From Pleurotus ostreatus/Saccharomyces cerevisiae fusant (Eukaryota; Opisthokonta): DNA of 47,160 nt. Under the pieces are notes generated by a model. The model ran no database searches. It saw nothing but the letters and a program-made list of their open reading frames with translations, and was not told the DNA's origin. The DNA is taken from the NCBI GenBank assembly GCA_024196135.1, contig JAMQCK010000160.1, forward strand, positions 1-47,160. Reading direction: 5' to 3'. This document shows positions 1-10,288 of the stretch, piece after piece. Position numbers and translations under genes: made by a program. The stretch's first letter is position 1; the number at the start of each line of letters is the position of its first letter.

Positions 1-398
1 TTCAGAATCAGGGTTATATGTTTTCCGCCGACGTATTTTCTGCTGGACGATCAGAGCGACTTGCCTAGCACGACTTGCTGATTACATCTCCCACTGGCAG
101 ACGAACTCCATCCATATTATCACTGCAGCCGAGCGCCAACTGCCGCCGATCTCTGCCCAACCAGGCGGAGCCCTATTGCGTTGCGATGCTGCAACCTGTT
201 TTGTCGCGCCTCATCGCAAGATGATCGAGTCTACCCACTGGAGTCTCAACCTCGCCGCCTGTCTTGATTCGTCCCCACAGCCTTACCAACTGCAATAGGC
301 GTATTCGGGCTACGGGGGCGATATAGGGTCTTCTTAGACTCGACGGATCGCTGAGACGCCACTCGTACTGACACCCGGGGAGCCCCCGACGACGCGCA

Positions 399-405
399 TA
401 TATAA
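399..405 (+). promoter_or_regulatory. TATA-like box upstream of the secreted Ser/Asp-rich gene
   Basis: A TATATAA element lies about 180 bp upstream of the start codon chosen at 583. It is the best core-promoter candidate in the first 580 bases, where I see no other gene. The distance implies a longish 5' leader. This is inferred from motif and position only. Confidence 0.4.
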
Positions 406-582
406 GCAGGTATACCCTCGAGCGATGCCATTTTTCTGCCCTCTCATCCTGCACACCACCATAAGCAGCACGCAAATCAGGAGCCCATTCGCCAACCATA
501 AACACGCCTGTCCCAGCCAATCCTTAATACAGTGAGTCGTCCACGGGTACGCGTGCAATATAGCGCTAACAGACATTCAGAA

Positions 583-1281
583 ATGCGGTCAATCAGTGTT
601 CTCGCAGTCCTCACTGCCATCGCACTCCCTGCTCTTAGCGCCCCCGCCGCCGCGTTTCCACGAGACGTGAAGGCCGTCATCTCTGGCGGCGTCAGCTTTA
701 GTGAGGACAGCACCACGACGCCCACTGCCACGGACACGTCTAGCGACGTCGCGGAGGACACCGCGACCCCTACAGGCTTCGGCATCGCCGCCAGCAGCGT
801 CCTCCCCACCGCGTCCTACGACACAGCCGTCTTCAGCTCCCTCCTCGACGTGCTCTCCAGCCTGGCACCCACTGCCACCGACAGCAGCGACGCGTCCGAC
901 CCCAGCAGTACCGCTGCTTCCTCCGACTGCTCGTCGGGCGTGACCGTCGACGCTGGCTCAGACGATGACGCGGACGACTCAGATGACTCCGATGACACTG
1001 AGTCCTCGGACTCGGACACCCCGGACGAGCCCGGCCCCGGCGACGCCGCCGACCTCCCCAGCATGGAGGGCGAGCCGCACAACTTCATCAACCGCCGCAC
1101 GGCGCTGCTTACCGCTACCGGCTCGTGCGACGACACGTCCGCGACGAGCTCCGCGACGTCCACGAGCGTCGCCCCGACGGAGACGTCCGAGTCTCTGAGC
1201 AGCTGCTTGGCGAAGTGCTCGCGCAAGCGCGCCATGGACGAGACGCACGACTGCGTTGACAACTGCTACTCCGTTGTATAG
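583..1281 (+). CDS. Small secreted Ser/Thr/Asp-rich protein with C-terminal CX3C-X11-CX3C
   Basis: Not a family I recognise. It is a single-exon frame of about 232 residues. The start is the ATG at 583, not the upstream in-frame codon, because it gives a clean signal peptide (MRSISVLAVLTAIALPALSA) ending in Ala-rich sequence. The mature part is low-complexity and acidic, rich in Ser, Thr, Asp and Ala, with a run of DDSDDSDD type near the middle, so it is probably disordered and O-glycosylated. The last 35 residues change character: basic, with four cysteines as CLAKC, 11 residues, CVDNC, which suggests a small disulfide-linked helical hairpin. The likely location is extracellular or cell wall. 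The antisense frame over the same stretch is a composition shadow. The coding call rests on the signal peptide and cysteine pattern; function is unknown. Confidence 0.7.
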   Translation: MRSISVLAVLTAIALPALSAPAAAFPRDVKAVISGGVSFSEDSTTTPTATDTSSDVAEDTATPTGFGIAASSVLPTASYDTAVFSSLLDVLSSLAPTATDSSDASDPSSTAASSDCSSGVTVDAGSDDDADDSDDSDDTESSDSDTPDEPGPGDAADLPSMEGEPHNFINRRTALLTATGSCDDTSATSSATSTSVAPTETSESLSSCLAKCSRKRAMDETHDCVDNCYSVV

Positions 1282-1566
1282 ACAATAGACTCGTGCCATA
1301 GTTGCCGCGCATACTCTATAGGGCTACATGGTGTATTAGATCTGGGCTAGACTTGTATCCTTCGTTGTAAAATAGACGCCGAAGCATCGCCTTCGCTTGA
1401 CTGTTCACTTGCACGTCACCGCCCCTGCATCACGGACACGAGGCAATCCCAAATCCCATGCATTGGCACTTGCTTCTACAACCATGTTTATTCATCGACA
1501 CGATACAAAGATATATACATAACCAAAGCACGACAGCAAACCATAGCAAAAATCATCAGCACATTC

Positions 1567-4500
1567 TTAGTCGATTCTGAAGCGCTTCTCGATCGTGTCG
1601 TTGACAAGCTTGTAGCCGTTCGTCGCGAACAACTTCGAGTGCAGGAAAGGCGAGATGTCGTAAATGTCGTGCTCCTTCGCCTGTCACAACGTCAGCGCAG
1701 AGTCCCAATGGACATTTGAGAATCCGACATACCTTGTCCTCGAGCTCGGCAACCTTAACCGTAACGAGTTCGGGAGGCTGGCGACGCTGGAGCTGATAGA
1801 AGCGCGCCTTTTCCTTGACAATACCACCAAGCAAGAAGGCCAACAACTCCTCGTGATCCTTCGACTGCGTCAAGTACTTCCTGAAGCCCTGCAACCACCG
1901 TCAATATCACATCCCACTTCACATCCCCCGCTCCACGCAAACACAAAAATCACCCCAGACTCACCCTCTGCAACGTCTTCTTAATGCTCATCTTCTGCGC
2001 ATTCACAAAACTATTGACCGCCACCTCGATCGCGATGTCGATGTCGTCCGCGCGCACGTACTCCCGCAGCGCCATCTTCGCGCTCGCCTCCGCCATCCGG
2101 ATCATGCTCTCCAGGTGGCGCACGGTGATCGGGAAGGAGCCCGTGGCGAGCGACTCGCGGCGGAGGTCGGCGAAGAGGCGCGCGAGCTTCTCCTGGTCGA
2201 CATCGTACAGCTTGGGCCGGACCTTCTCGCGGGCGTACATGATGTACTTGCGCAGGATGTCTTGAGGGATGAGCTGCAAGATGGTTAGTATGCAGAGACG
2301 AAAGAGAGGATAGTATAGATACTCACGTCCGCGTCCAAGGTCGTCGCCACATCCATCTCGTCCGTCGCCTGCTCGAACGCCGGGTGACTCCTCAAATGGC
2401 TTCCAACCACAAAGCGCGCCAACAGCTCATCCATAACCGGGTCCACCGTATCCTTCACGACGCACAACACATCGAAACGCGACAGAATTGGCTCCGTCAG
2501 CTCGACATTCTGCTGGAAGGGCACCGTCGGGTTGTACCGCCCGCGAATCGGATTGGCCGCTGCAACGATTGCGCAACGAGCTTGCAACGTCGTCACGATG
2601 CCCGCCTTCGAGATCGAGATGCTCTGCTGCTCCATCGCCTCGTGAATGGACGTCCTATCCGCGTCGTTCATCTTGTCGAACTCGTCGATGAGGCAGGTGC
2701 CCTTGTCTGCGAGGACGAGCGCGCCACCCTCGAGCGTCCACTCGCGCGTGATGGGGTCCTTGCGGACGCTGGCGGTGAGACCGACCGCAGAGGCGCCCTG
2801 GCCAGTGGCAAAGACGCTGCGGTGGGCGGTCTTCTCGACGTACTTCAGGAATTGCGACTTGGCGGTACCGGGGTCGCCGAGCAGGAGTACGTTGATGTCA
2901 CCTCGGATACGATGTTTGTGATTGGGGTCCTTCGGGACACCACCGAACAAGGATAAGGCAATAGCAGTCTTGATATCTTCATGACCATAGATGGAGGGCG
3001 CGATGGACTTGATGATGCGCTTCCGGATGCGCTCGTCCTTGGCCAGGTTGCGCATCTCGCGCTCGTCTTCCTCCGTCAGTCGGAACGCTGAGAACAGGTC
3101 CTCCTTCTTGTTGACGTGGTTCGCCTCGATGACGGTCGAGAAGACTGGGAAGCCGTTCTTGGAGTTCAACGACGCGTCGAAGTTGTTGCGGTAGATCCCA
3201 GTAATTTCCTATACTCGTGTCAGTAGTGAGCTTGGTTGGTGTAAGACAACAAACGTACCACTTCCTCTCCTGGCTTCGCGCTGTCGATGAGGTCCCAAAG
3301 CAGGATGACCTCGCGATGTCGGGGGAGACGGCCTGCAGGCACAGATCCAGGCGATTCCTGCAGTGTCATCTTCTGATAATTCCTGTATACGGTCTTCGGA
3401 AAGTCAGCGCACATATACCTTGCATCAAGCAAGAGACGCACCTGTTCGGAGTTCACAGTAAACGGTCCCTTCGACTCGCAGTTAGGGCAGTAGCTAATCT
3501 TCAGCTCGCGAGACGCGTCCTGGTGGAAAGGACCTAGTACACCACCACACTTCCGACAATCGAATTTGACGTATTTGAGCTGAGGGAACACGCCGCTTCG
3601 CCTTGTCACGACACCGGATACGCGAACCAAGTTGTTCAGATGGGCTCGGCGAAGGTCGCGAAGCGTCGAGCTCAGAGGTAGGTCGGCCACACGGACGTGC
3701 ACCTCGGAGTGTATGCGCCGATACATGGGGTAGTAGACGAGGATGGCTTCCAAGGCGACTTGATCGAACAGTTCGAGCATCGAGCTCGGGCAGTTGGTGA
3801 GGAAATAGGCGAGGATAGGTTTCGACTCCGCGAGATGAAGGTAGGAAATCTCCAAGGACTCCGCGTTCGCTAACGACACGTTAGATAGAAGGGCAGACTT
3901 GTACATCGGCCGGATACGCACTTTCACCAAGGTTGCGGATACGCATGCCGTATACAGACGAGCCATTATCGTCGACATAGGTCATGAGGAACTGACGGAA
4001 ATGGCGCATGATCGACCGAGCAACGCGCTCGTTTGCGATCCATTCCACAATGGACTTCGCCTTGATGTCGCTCAATTGCTCGAGGGGTATTTCCTGTGGG
4101 TTTCACGCATCAGAAGGGACCACGCCACACAATGACATACGCACGTCTTCAATCCCATCCGCGTCGTCGATATCCCTGCGCTCGTCATACTGTCGCCGCG
4201 TGCGGCGCTTCATCTGCGAGACGCCCATATCATCGTCGTCCACGTCGCCTTCGTCGGCGAGATCATCTTCGTCTATGAAGTCGTGCATGCGCCCTCTTCG
4301 CGCCGCGCGTCCCCCCTTCCTACCGGCGCGCTCTAGCGCATCGCGCTGCGCCATCTTCCTTTCTGCAGCGCGCCTTGCGGCAGGAGTGAGCTCGTCCTGT
4401 TCCTCGTCGTCGATGTCGGCAATATCGTAGTTATCCAGAGTATCATTGCGCGAGTAGTCACTGTAAGCTAATGCGTCAGATTAAGCTCTGTCGCGAGAAA

Positions 4501-4813
4501 CTAGCCACGCACGCCTCAAGATTGTCCGCAAACAAGTCCTCGCCATCATCGTCTTCTTCGACGACATCAGCATCAATATCGGGCACCGCATCATCGTCTC
4601 TCTCGCTCAGGCTCGCTTCAGAGTCCGTCGTAAAGCGTGGGGGAGAGGAGGGGGGCAAGGAGGATCCCGAATCGCGTCGCTCGCGCGGTTGTGCGGGGGT
4701 GTTGTTGAAGCCATCTGGGGACTCAGACCTTTGGCGCTTCGCTCCTCTTGGTGTGGCCTGTAGGGGGCTCTTCAGCACATGCGCCACAGAAGGGGCAACA
4801 TAACCCTCACCAT
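1567..4813 (-). CDS. MCM2: DNA replication licensing factor MCM2
   Basis: Subunit of the MCM2-7 replicative helicase, acting in the nucleus at origins. Visible in order: an acidic N-terminus with the MCM2-type block [11 protein letters not shown], an NTD with a CRKCGG...CPNC zinc finger, then the AAA+ core with Walker [10 protein letters not shown], Walker [10 protein letters not shown] and the arginine-finger SRFD. The C-terminus ends EKRFRID at a TAA (1567-1569). Introns are short; clear ones are 4810-4758, 2326-2274 and 1732-1681. The first frame with MCM2 sequence has no ATG and meets a stop upstream. The start at 4813 is inferred from an ATG followed directly by a strong GTGAGG donor and a CTACAG acceptor 53 nt on, giving [20 protein letters not shown] motifs lie just upstream, as expected for a G1/S gene. 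Identity is very secure; the exact start is inference. Confidence 0.96.
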
Positions 4814-4836
4814 TGTGTCTGATGTCGATATGAAAA

Positions 4837-4880
4837 GCGCGTTCGCGTCGCGTTCAATTAGCCAGGCTGGGCAAACGCGC
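4837..4880 (-). promoter_or_regulatory. Cluster of ACGCG (MCB/SCB-like) motifs upstream of MCM2
   Basis: Within about 70 bp upstream of the MCM2 start there are several overlapping ACGCG/CGCGAA cores (4837-4855) and another ACGCGC near 4872-4878. In ascomycete yeasts such motifs bind MBF/SBF and drive G1/S genes including MCM genes. The motifs are seen; binding is inference. The rest of 4814-5201, between MCM2 and the oxidase stop, shows no gene. Confidence 0.5.
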
Positions 4881-5201
4881 TTTGAAACTCCGCTCAAATT
4901 TGTGGCGTAATGTCACATGAACGGCACGTGTACGTGGTTCAACTTCGCTCTGCGCCTTTGCTGCCGTGCAGCAGGGTTTAGGACAGTGTGCGCATCTACA
5001 GCCACTCTATGGATGTCTATTCAAGATAGTCGTGTATATAATAGGTAGATTAATGAGGTGAATGCGATAGAACGAGCGCATTCCAGGCCTACGGGCTCGA
5101 AAGCGATGTACAAGGACAGCGAGAGATAGCAGGGCGATATACGATGAGAGCTTCCATAGGAAGAGACGACGAGCTGAGGTAGGCAAAGTTCTGCGTCACG
5201 T

Positions 5202-8017
5202 CTACTGCGATGGCGCGTACTCAGGCGGCAGCTGGACAAGCTCAACACCTTCGAGGAGAACCTCAGTCATTCCCCCCGTGAGATGCTGGGAGATGTGGCA
5301 ATGGATGACGCTTGCTGCAGGAATCTCGCTGCGGTCTGAAGGCCGCTGTCAGGATGTGAAAAGGCAGAGGGATGCTGACAACTTACATCTGACTACGAGC
5401 CAGGATCCACTTTCGCCAGAGACCGGTGTGTTGAAGCTGTCTAGATTGATAAGTTAGCTCCGGTCATGATGGCCAAGGACACTGGCGAGACTTACCGCGA
5501 ACGGCGGGGTTGACAAGGTTGAAAGAATCAGGGAGAGCGGCGATCGCTTCTGCGACGCTGGCGAACTTCCAGTCGCCCTGACCTTGTCCAAGCACCCAGT
5601 ACCGGTTGAAGTGCTTGTGCATAGGATGAGGAGGACTAGGATGCCTGCGTCAGCGCCTGCACCTCGACATAAAAGCCAAACCCGCTCACTGATTCGCCGG
5701 AACCTTAATCAGAATGTCCACAACGGTATTGTTCGACAAAATCGTCATACTCATCGCGTCCATGACCAGACTCCCCGCAAACGATCCCGTACCCTGCTCA
5801 ATAGCCTCCTTCACCTCCGCATACACATCGGGCCACAGAATCGGGTCGTGATCCTCGTACAGCGTACCAGGAAGCCCCGTGTGGTTCGCCGCCCACCGCG
5901 TAACGTTGTGCCGCGACATGTCGAGGGTGACGAGCGTGGTGTTGCCCTCCAGAATGGGAGGTTTGGCAGGGAAGGGCGGGCCATCGACGAAGGGGTCGAA
6001 TTCGGGCGCGGACAGGGTGTTGTTTAGGTTGTCAGCAGCGACCGGCTTGCTATCGTAAGCCATTGAGGGCTTAGAGGACGGCAGAGCGGGGTAGCCTTGC
6101 CAGTGGGCGGGCGGGGCGAAGGCGGTTTGCTTGGTTGCGCCCTTGTACTGGAGGACGCCGTAGCCGGTGAGCATCTGCGGGACGACGTTCGCGGCTGCGC
6201 GGATGGTGTACGAGGAGCCGGCATCCTTGTAGAGCTTGACCATGACCTGGAAGCGGGTACCAGCCGGGATCTATAACGGACGTGAGTGCATGGATTGGTC
6301 GAAAAGCAATGCATCACGTACGCTGATTGTGTCGAAGGACTTCGTCGTGTCAACGTACTGGCCATCGACAGCTACGAAAAGAGTCAGGCTCGAAGTCTGC
6401 GGTTATCTGACACACATACCATAGACATATAGCGGGTGCTCGTCGATGGAGAACTTCAATTCCCAAAGCCCTCCAACGTTGACGACGGCAAACGATGCCC
6501 AGCCATTCTCTTGCGGGTCGACCTCAAGCGTGTACAGTGGGCGATCAGCACCTGAAGAAAGTCAAGCAGGCTTCCTTTAGTCGAGCTTCAATAAGCATAC
6601 CCGTAGCATTGCACGTCTTCCACATGTCCTCGGGTATGTCTTTAGTCGTTCCATTGAAGGGATTGGCGATCTCGTTGCTGAGTGGGAGGCAGCTGTATCA
6701 GGCGTTAGAATCATCGAGGTACGTTGTAATTCGAAACAGAAACACTCACCCCTTCGCCGTAACATTCCCAAAGCCGCGCGTCGAGGCCAAAGACTGCAGC
6801 TCGCCCATGGGAGGGCAGACCATCGATCCACGACCGTTGATTAGGATGGAGTCGGCGCAGCTGTTGTTCACGATAAGTATGCGCAAGAAGCAAATGACGC
6901 TTCATACACGTACAGGGGCTCAATGCGCGCTTCTTCCCAGAGCGCGTTCACCTCTTCCGTCGGGCGGTGGCGCCAGTCGTTGATAGTGACGATAGTCGTG
7001 TTGGCTTCAGCACGAACCATAGCGGCAGCGTCAGGGGCGTCCCCACCCGCGACTGCAGCGAGCTTCGTGAAGGGGCGCTCGGTATCATTAGCCGGACTGC
7101 GTGACGGTCAGCTCCAAAGCAGGTACTCGTTGCTTAGAAGGGCTCACCGGATGAAGATAGGGAAGTAGAGGCCATCGTCCTGCTGCTGCTCTATATGCAC
7201 GTTAGTGCGCTTTCCCTTGAGACAAAGGCTGACTCTTACTTCTATGCGCATGCGCCCAATAGAGCCCAGTCTGATGCGCATTCCATCGGTACGTGAAGTT
7301 CCCGCCAGGTTGGATGGCCTTCTGCGAAACGCCTGGCACCTGCAAAGTCCTCGCTTAGTCCCCTCCATAAATGCGACCAAACCGCACAACTCACCCCATC
7401 CGACCACGGCGACCCCCGCTGGTCAATTCCATGGAAGTGCACAGTCGTCGCCTCCGACATGTTCGCCGTCACGACGATCTATCAAACAAACGTAAATCAG
7501 CCCCCGCCACCGACCTAACTCAAGTGCGAAGTCCGCAATGTCGAGAACGAACTCCGCGCGCGATAATAAGAGAGCGATCTCCGCACCTCAACATCGTCGC
7601 CCTGGTCCAAGACGAGCGGCTTCGGGGGGAATTCGCCGTTGATGAGGTAGACCATTCTGTGCGCCATGTCAGTCAAATAGGCTTCACTTCCACAGGTAAT
7701 AGCCTTCGCCTGTGAATGGCCTAAGGCCTTCCCCGAGTAAGAATTTGCGGCACCCACCTTTCTTTGCCGCCATCGGGGTTCGCGACGCCCTCTGAGACGA
7801 CGATGTCGATGTGTTTAGGCTGGGCAGCGTTCGTTGTACCATTGGTCGCTGGCGAGCTTCCTGTGGAGACGCCAACACTGGCAGAGACGTCGACGTCCAC
7901 ATCGAGCAAGGACCGCGACAGGTGTCGCGCGTGCTCTGCATGACCGCGCTTCGACCACACAGAATGGCTCGCAAGCGCGAAGGGAGCGAGAGAAAGGAGC
8001 GGGAGGAGGAGCTTCAT
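5202..8017 (-). CDS. Secreted multicopper oxidase (laccase-like, AA1-type)
   Basis: Copper enzyme that oxidises phenols, pigments precursors or metals with four-electron reduction of O2. The start at 8017 gives a signal peptide (MKLLLPLLSLAPFALA); upstream in-frame codons lack ATG. All four copper-ligand blocks can be read across the short exons: HFHGI with PWSDG, HAH, HPMHKH followed by FNRYWVLGQG, and HCHISQHLTGGM near the C-terminus. The protein ends ELVQLPPEYAPSQ. Differences from ordinary white-rot laccases are HFHG in place of HWHG and a Met after the last His motif at the position of the type-1 axial ligand. It therefore looks like a divergent laccase-like or pigment/ferroxidase-like branch. 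Substrate cannot be told from sequence. There are at least eight introns, and not every junction was fixed. A TATAAAA box lies about 205 bp upstream. Confidence 0.9.
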
Positions 8018-8221
8018 GTTCGACAAAAGGAATGCCGTCCACACGACTTGAGGAGGTGTGAACGCGAACAGGAAGCAAGAGACGGTGGTGGAGAAAGGAC
8101 GGACGGGAGTTGGACTCGGACCACTGCGTCTATGAACCTATACCACTGCAGATGGAGAGGGAGGTATGCGGAGGAAGAGAGGAATGGAAAATGAAGACGG
8201 AGGCGCAAAAATACCTCGAGG

Positions 8222-8228
8222 TTTTATA
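8222..8228 (-). promoter_or_regulatory. TATA box of the multicopper oxidase gene
   Basis: TATAAAA reads on the minus strand about 205 bp upstream of the oxidase start codon. The 8018-8821 interval between this gene and the Mia40 stop holds no convincing gene and is best taken as the oxidase promoter region. I did not find a certain metal-response or stress element by eye. Confidence 0.5.
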
Positions 8229-8821
8229 GCTCCACCGAGTTCGGAAGCGAGCGCTGGCCGCGGTTCGATGCGGGCCTCGATGGCCAGCCCTGGCAGGGTA
8301 GACGACGATGAAGGGGCTCCGGTGACGATGAAGGGAGTCCTCCGTGACGTGGATCGGTTAAAAGGAGGTGCTCGACGCCGCTGAGTGAGGGCTGGTTAAC
8401 GGTCGTGCTTACGCCCATTGTCCGTGAGCCTGAGGGTGATTCCGGCATCTCTCGTTATGCGTTGATTTTACTCCAGGAAGGACCTCTTCGACGCGCAGTA
8501 TTTGTATGCCAAGCACCAGCAAGAGCTGGATTGGTTGCACTACCGCTGATCTGCATGGGTTTACAGTCTCGGGGTATTGCTGAGATGGTGCAAGAAGACA
8601 AAATCGAAGTCGGTGGAGATGACATTGAAGTGGTCCGTGGTGAGTGATGACACGTGGTCGAGATCATTAGGCGCCCACAATTGACTGAGTCGTTTGCTGA
8701 GCACTTCGTCCTGCGGATTCATCGACGGGGCAGTATGCACAGCGCTGAGGGGGGACAAGACTTGTATAGCCCTGATATTAACAGGTGTGTAAGTACTGAA
8801 TAGATAGGGCCTAGTGGCTGT

Positions 8822-9594
8822 CTAGAAGTCCACATCCTCGGAGTGGATGTTGTGGAACTTGCGCTCAGGCTCTGACGGTGCTTCCTCCTCGTCATCGCCG
8901 ATTTCTATAGAACGATCAGCACCATTCCTTCGCTAGAGCAAAAGCATACACACCATCCGCGTAGACATCAGGGTGCTCCCGGAAGCAGTCTTGCATTGTC
9001 CTGAACGCGTCGACGCAGTTTATACCCTTCGGCTCGGCCTCGGAGAACACGAAGCAGGAGAAGGCAGCCCTGAACTGCTCGCCACAGGGCCCGTGTGCCA
9101 TGCCGCCGAGGCAAGGGCAGTCCCAGTTGATCTCGCCGGTGTTGGGATCGTAAGCACCGCCGGCTGCGGAAGCCTCCTCGGCCTTGGCCTCAACCGTCGC
9201 CTCCGCATCTGACGGTGCCTGAGAAGGCGCAGATTCAGTGGCGGCCTCTGAAGAGGATTCGGATGGCGGTGCCGGAGCATCAGAAGCGGGGGCCGGGGAA
9301 GTCAGAGTCTCCTTCAGCGCAGCTTTGGACGTCCCGAGGACCCTCTCCGCGGCAGCGACGGGGTCTTCGGCTTCAGCTATTGCAGATCGTGAGTAAGGCC
9401 TGCCATCAAGCTGTACGACACACACCACTATCCAATGCTATCCTATCTGCATGTAACCTCCATGCCAGGTAGGACGCGGTCACGGCGGCGCCCACACCGT
9501 ACGCGACGCGACTGCGGGCCCAAGGCGCAGCGGCGGGGGAGGCGGAGGTGTGGAGGGAGCGGCGGAGCGGGAGACGCGTCAGACGGGCGAACAT
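8822..9594 (-). CDS. MIA40: Mia40, mitochondrial intermembrane space disulfide import receptor
   Basis: Oxidoreductase that traps and oxidises cysteine-motif proteins in the mitochondrial intermembrane space, re-oxidised by Erv1. The start ATG at 9594 gives an Arg-rich presequence ([17 protein letters not shown]), then a hydrophobic anchor ([14 protein letters not shown]) as in fungal membrane-bound Mia40. An Ala/Pro/Glu-rich linker leads to the core: the redox CPC in DCPCLGG, then twin CX9C motifs ([11 protein letters not shown] and [11 protein letters not shown]). The acidic tail ends HSEDVDF. Two introns, near 9440-9377 and 8958-8905, split the gene. Length and order are normal for the family. 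The upstream alternative frame start lacks ATG. Confidence 0.93.
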
Positions 9595-9871
9595 TCTTTT
9601 TGGTGGTCGTGAGCAAGGGACGGACAACCTCGGACGACCTCCCCTGCCGCAACTCGGGCGCTTCGTCAGCCAACAATTTCAGGCCCGGCCCGATCACCCC
9701 GGTCCGCAAATCCGAGCAAGGAATTGAAGCTTCGTTCACTTTCCATTGATGCAAGAGATGAATGAAGAGGATCAGAGAGCAAGGGGGACCCAAGGGAAGG
9801 CAGGAGACTCACTGGAGGTTACATTGATTTTTTAGCGAGTATGGGGACCCACAAATCAGAGGTTCTTACAG

Positions 9872-9962
9872 GTCGGTATCGATTAGGGGTCAAATCACCT
9901 CGTTGTGGCGAACACGTTACAGTAAAACCGAGGAGCCGCAGGTTCGAATCCTGCTACCGACA
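9872..9962 (+). tRNA. tRNA-His (anticodon GTG) with a 19-nt intron
   Basis: A full cloverleaf can be drawn: acceptor GTCGGTA/TACCGAC (7 bp), D stem GATT/AATC, anticodon stem CCTCG/CGAGG, a short 4-nt variable loop, and T arm GCAGG-TTCGAAT-CCTGC with a B-box. The discriminator is A (9962), as in fungal tRNA-His. The mature anticodon loop is TTGTGGC with GTG at 9905-9907, identical to the yeast tRNA-His loop. The intron at 9909-9927 follows position 37 and contains CAC, able to pair with the anticodon as usual for eukaryotic tRNA introns. The intervals 9595-9871 and 9963-10288 otherwise show nothing I can call. Confidence 0.9.
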
Positions 9963-10288
9963 TTCACTTTTTGCGTATCTTCCACAGGTCCTAGAGCTCG
10001 AAAAGAATCCCAGAAGCTCAGGAAGACACGGCAGGGTTTTTGCCCATTGTTTTCGGGATTATTGAGCATTTACGACGCAACGTTTGCTCCCGTTGACGCG
10101 ATATACTGAACAACCTCATTCAATCAATCATTGAGCATCTTTCTTGAGAGCCCTCTCTTAGTGTGCAGTGGGCCATTCGGACAAGGCCTCCCCATACTGT
10201 AATAGATGGAGGTAGATGCATACACCAGAAGCGAATCAATAAAATACTACTACTAATCGTACACTTGATTGGATAAAAAAGCGTCCTT

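Noticed and set aside
816..1262. 148-codon minus-strand Ser-rich frame
   Set aside because: Mirror image of the Ser/Asp-rich coding sequence on the plus strand; no signal peptide.
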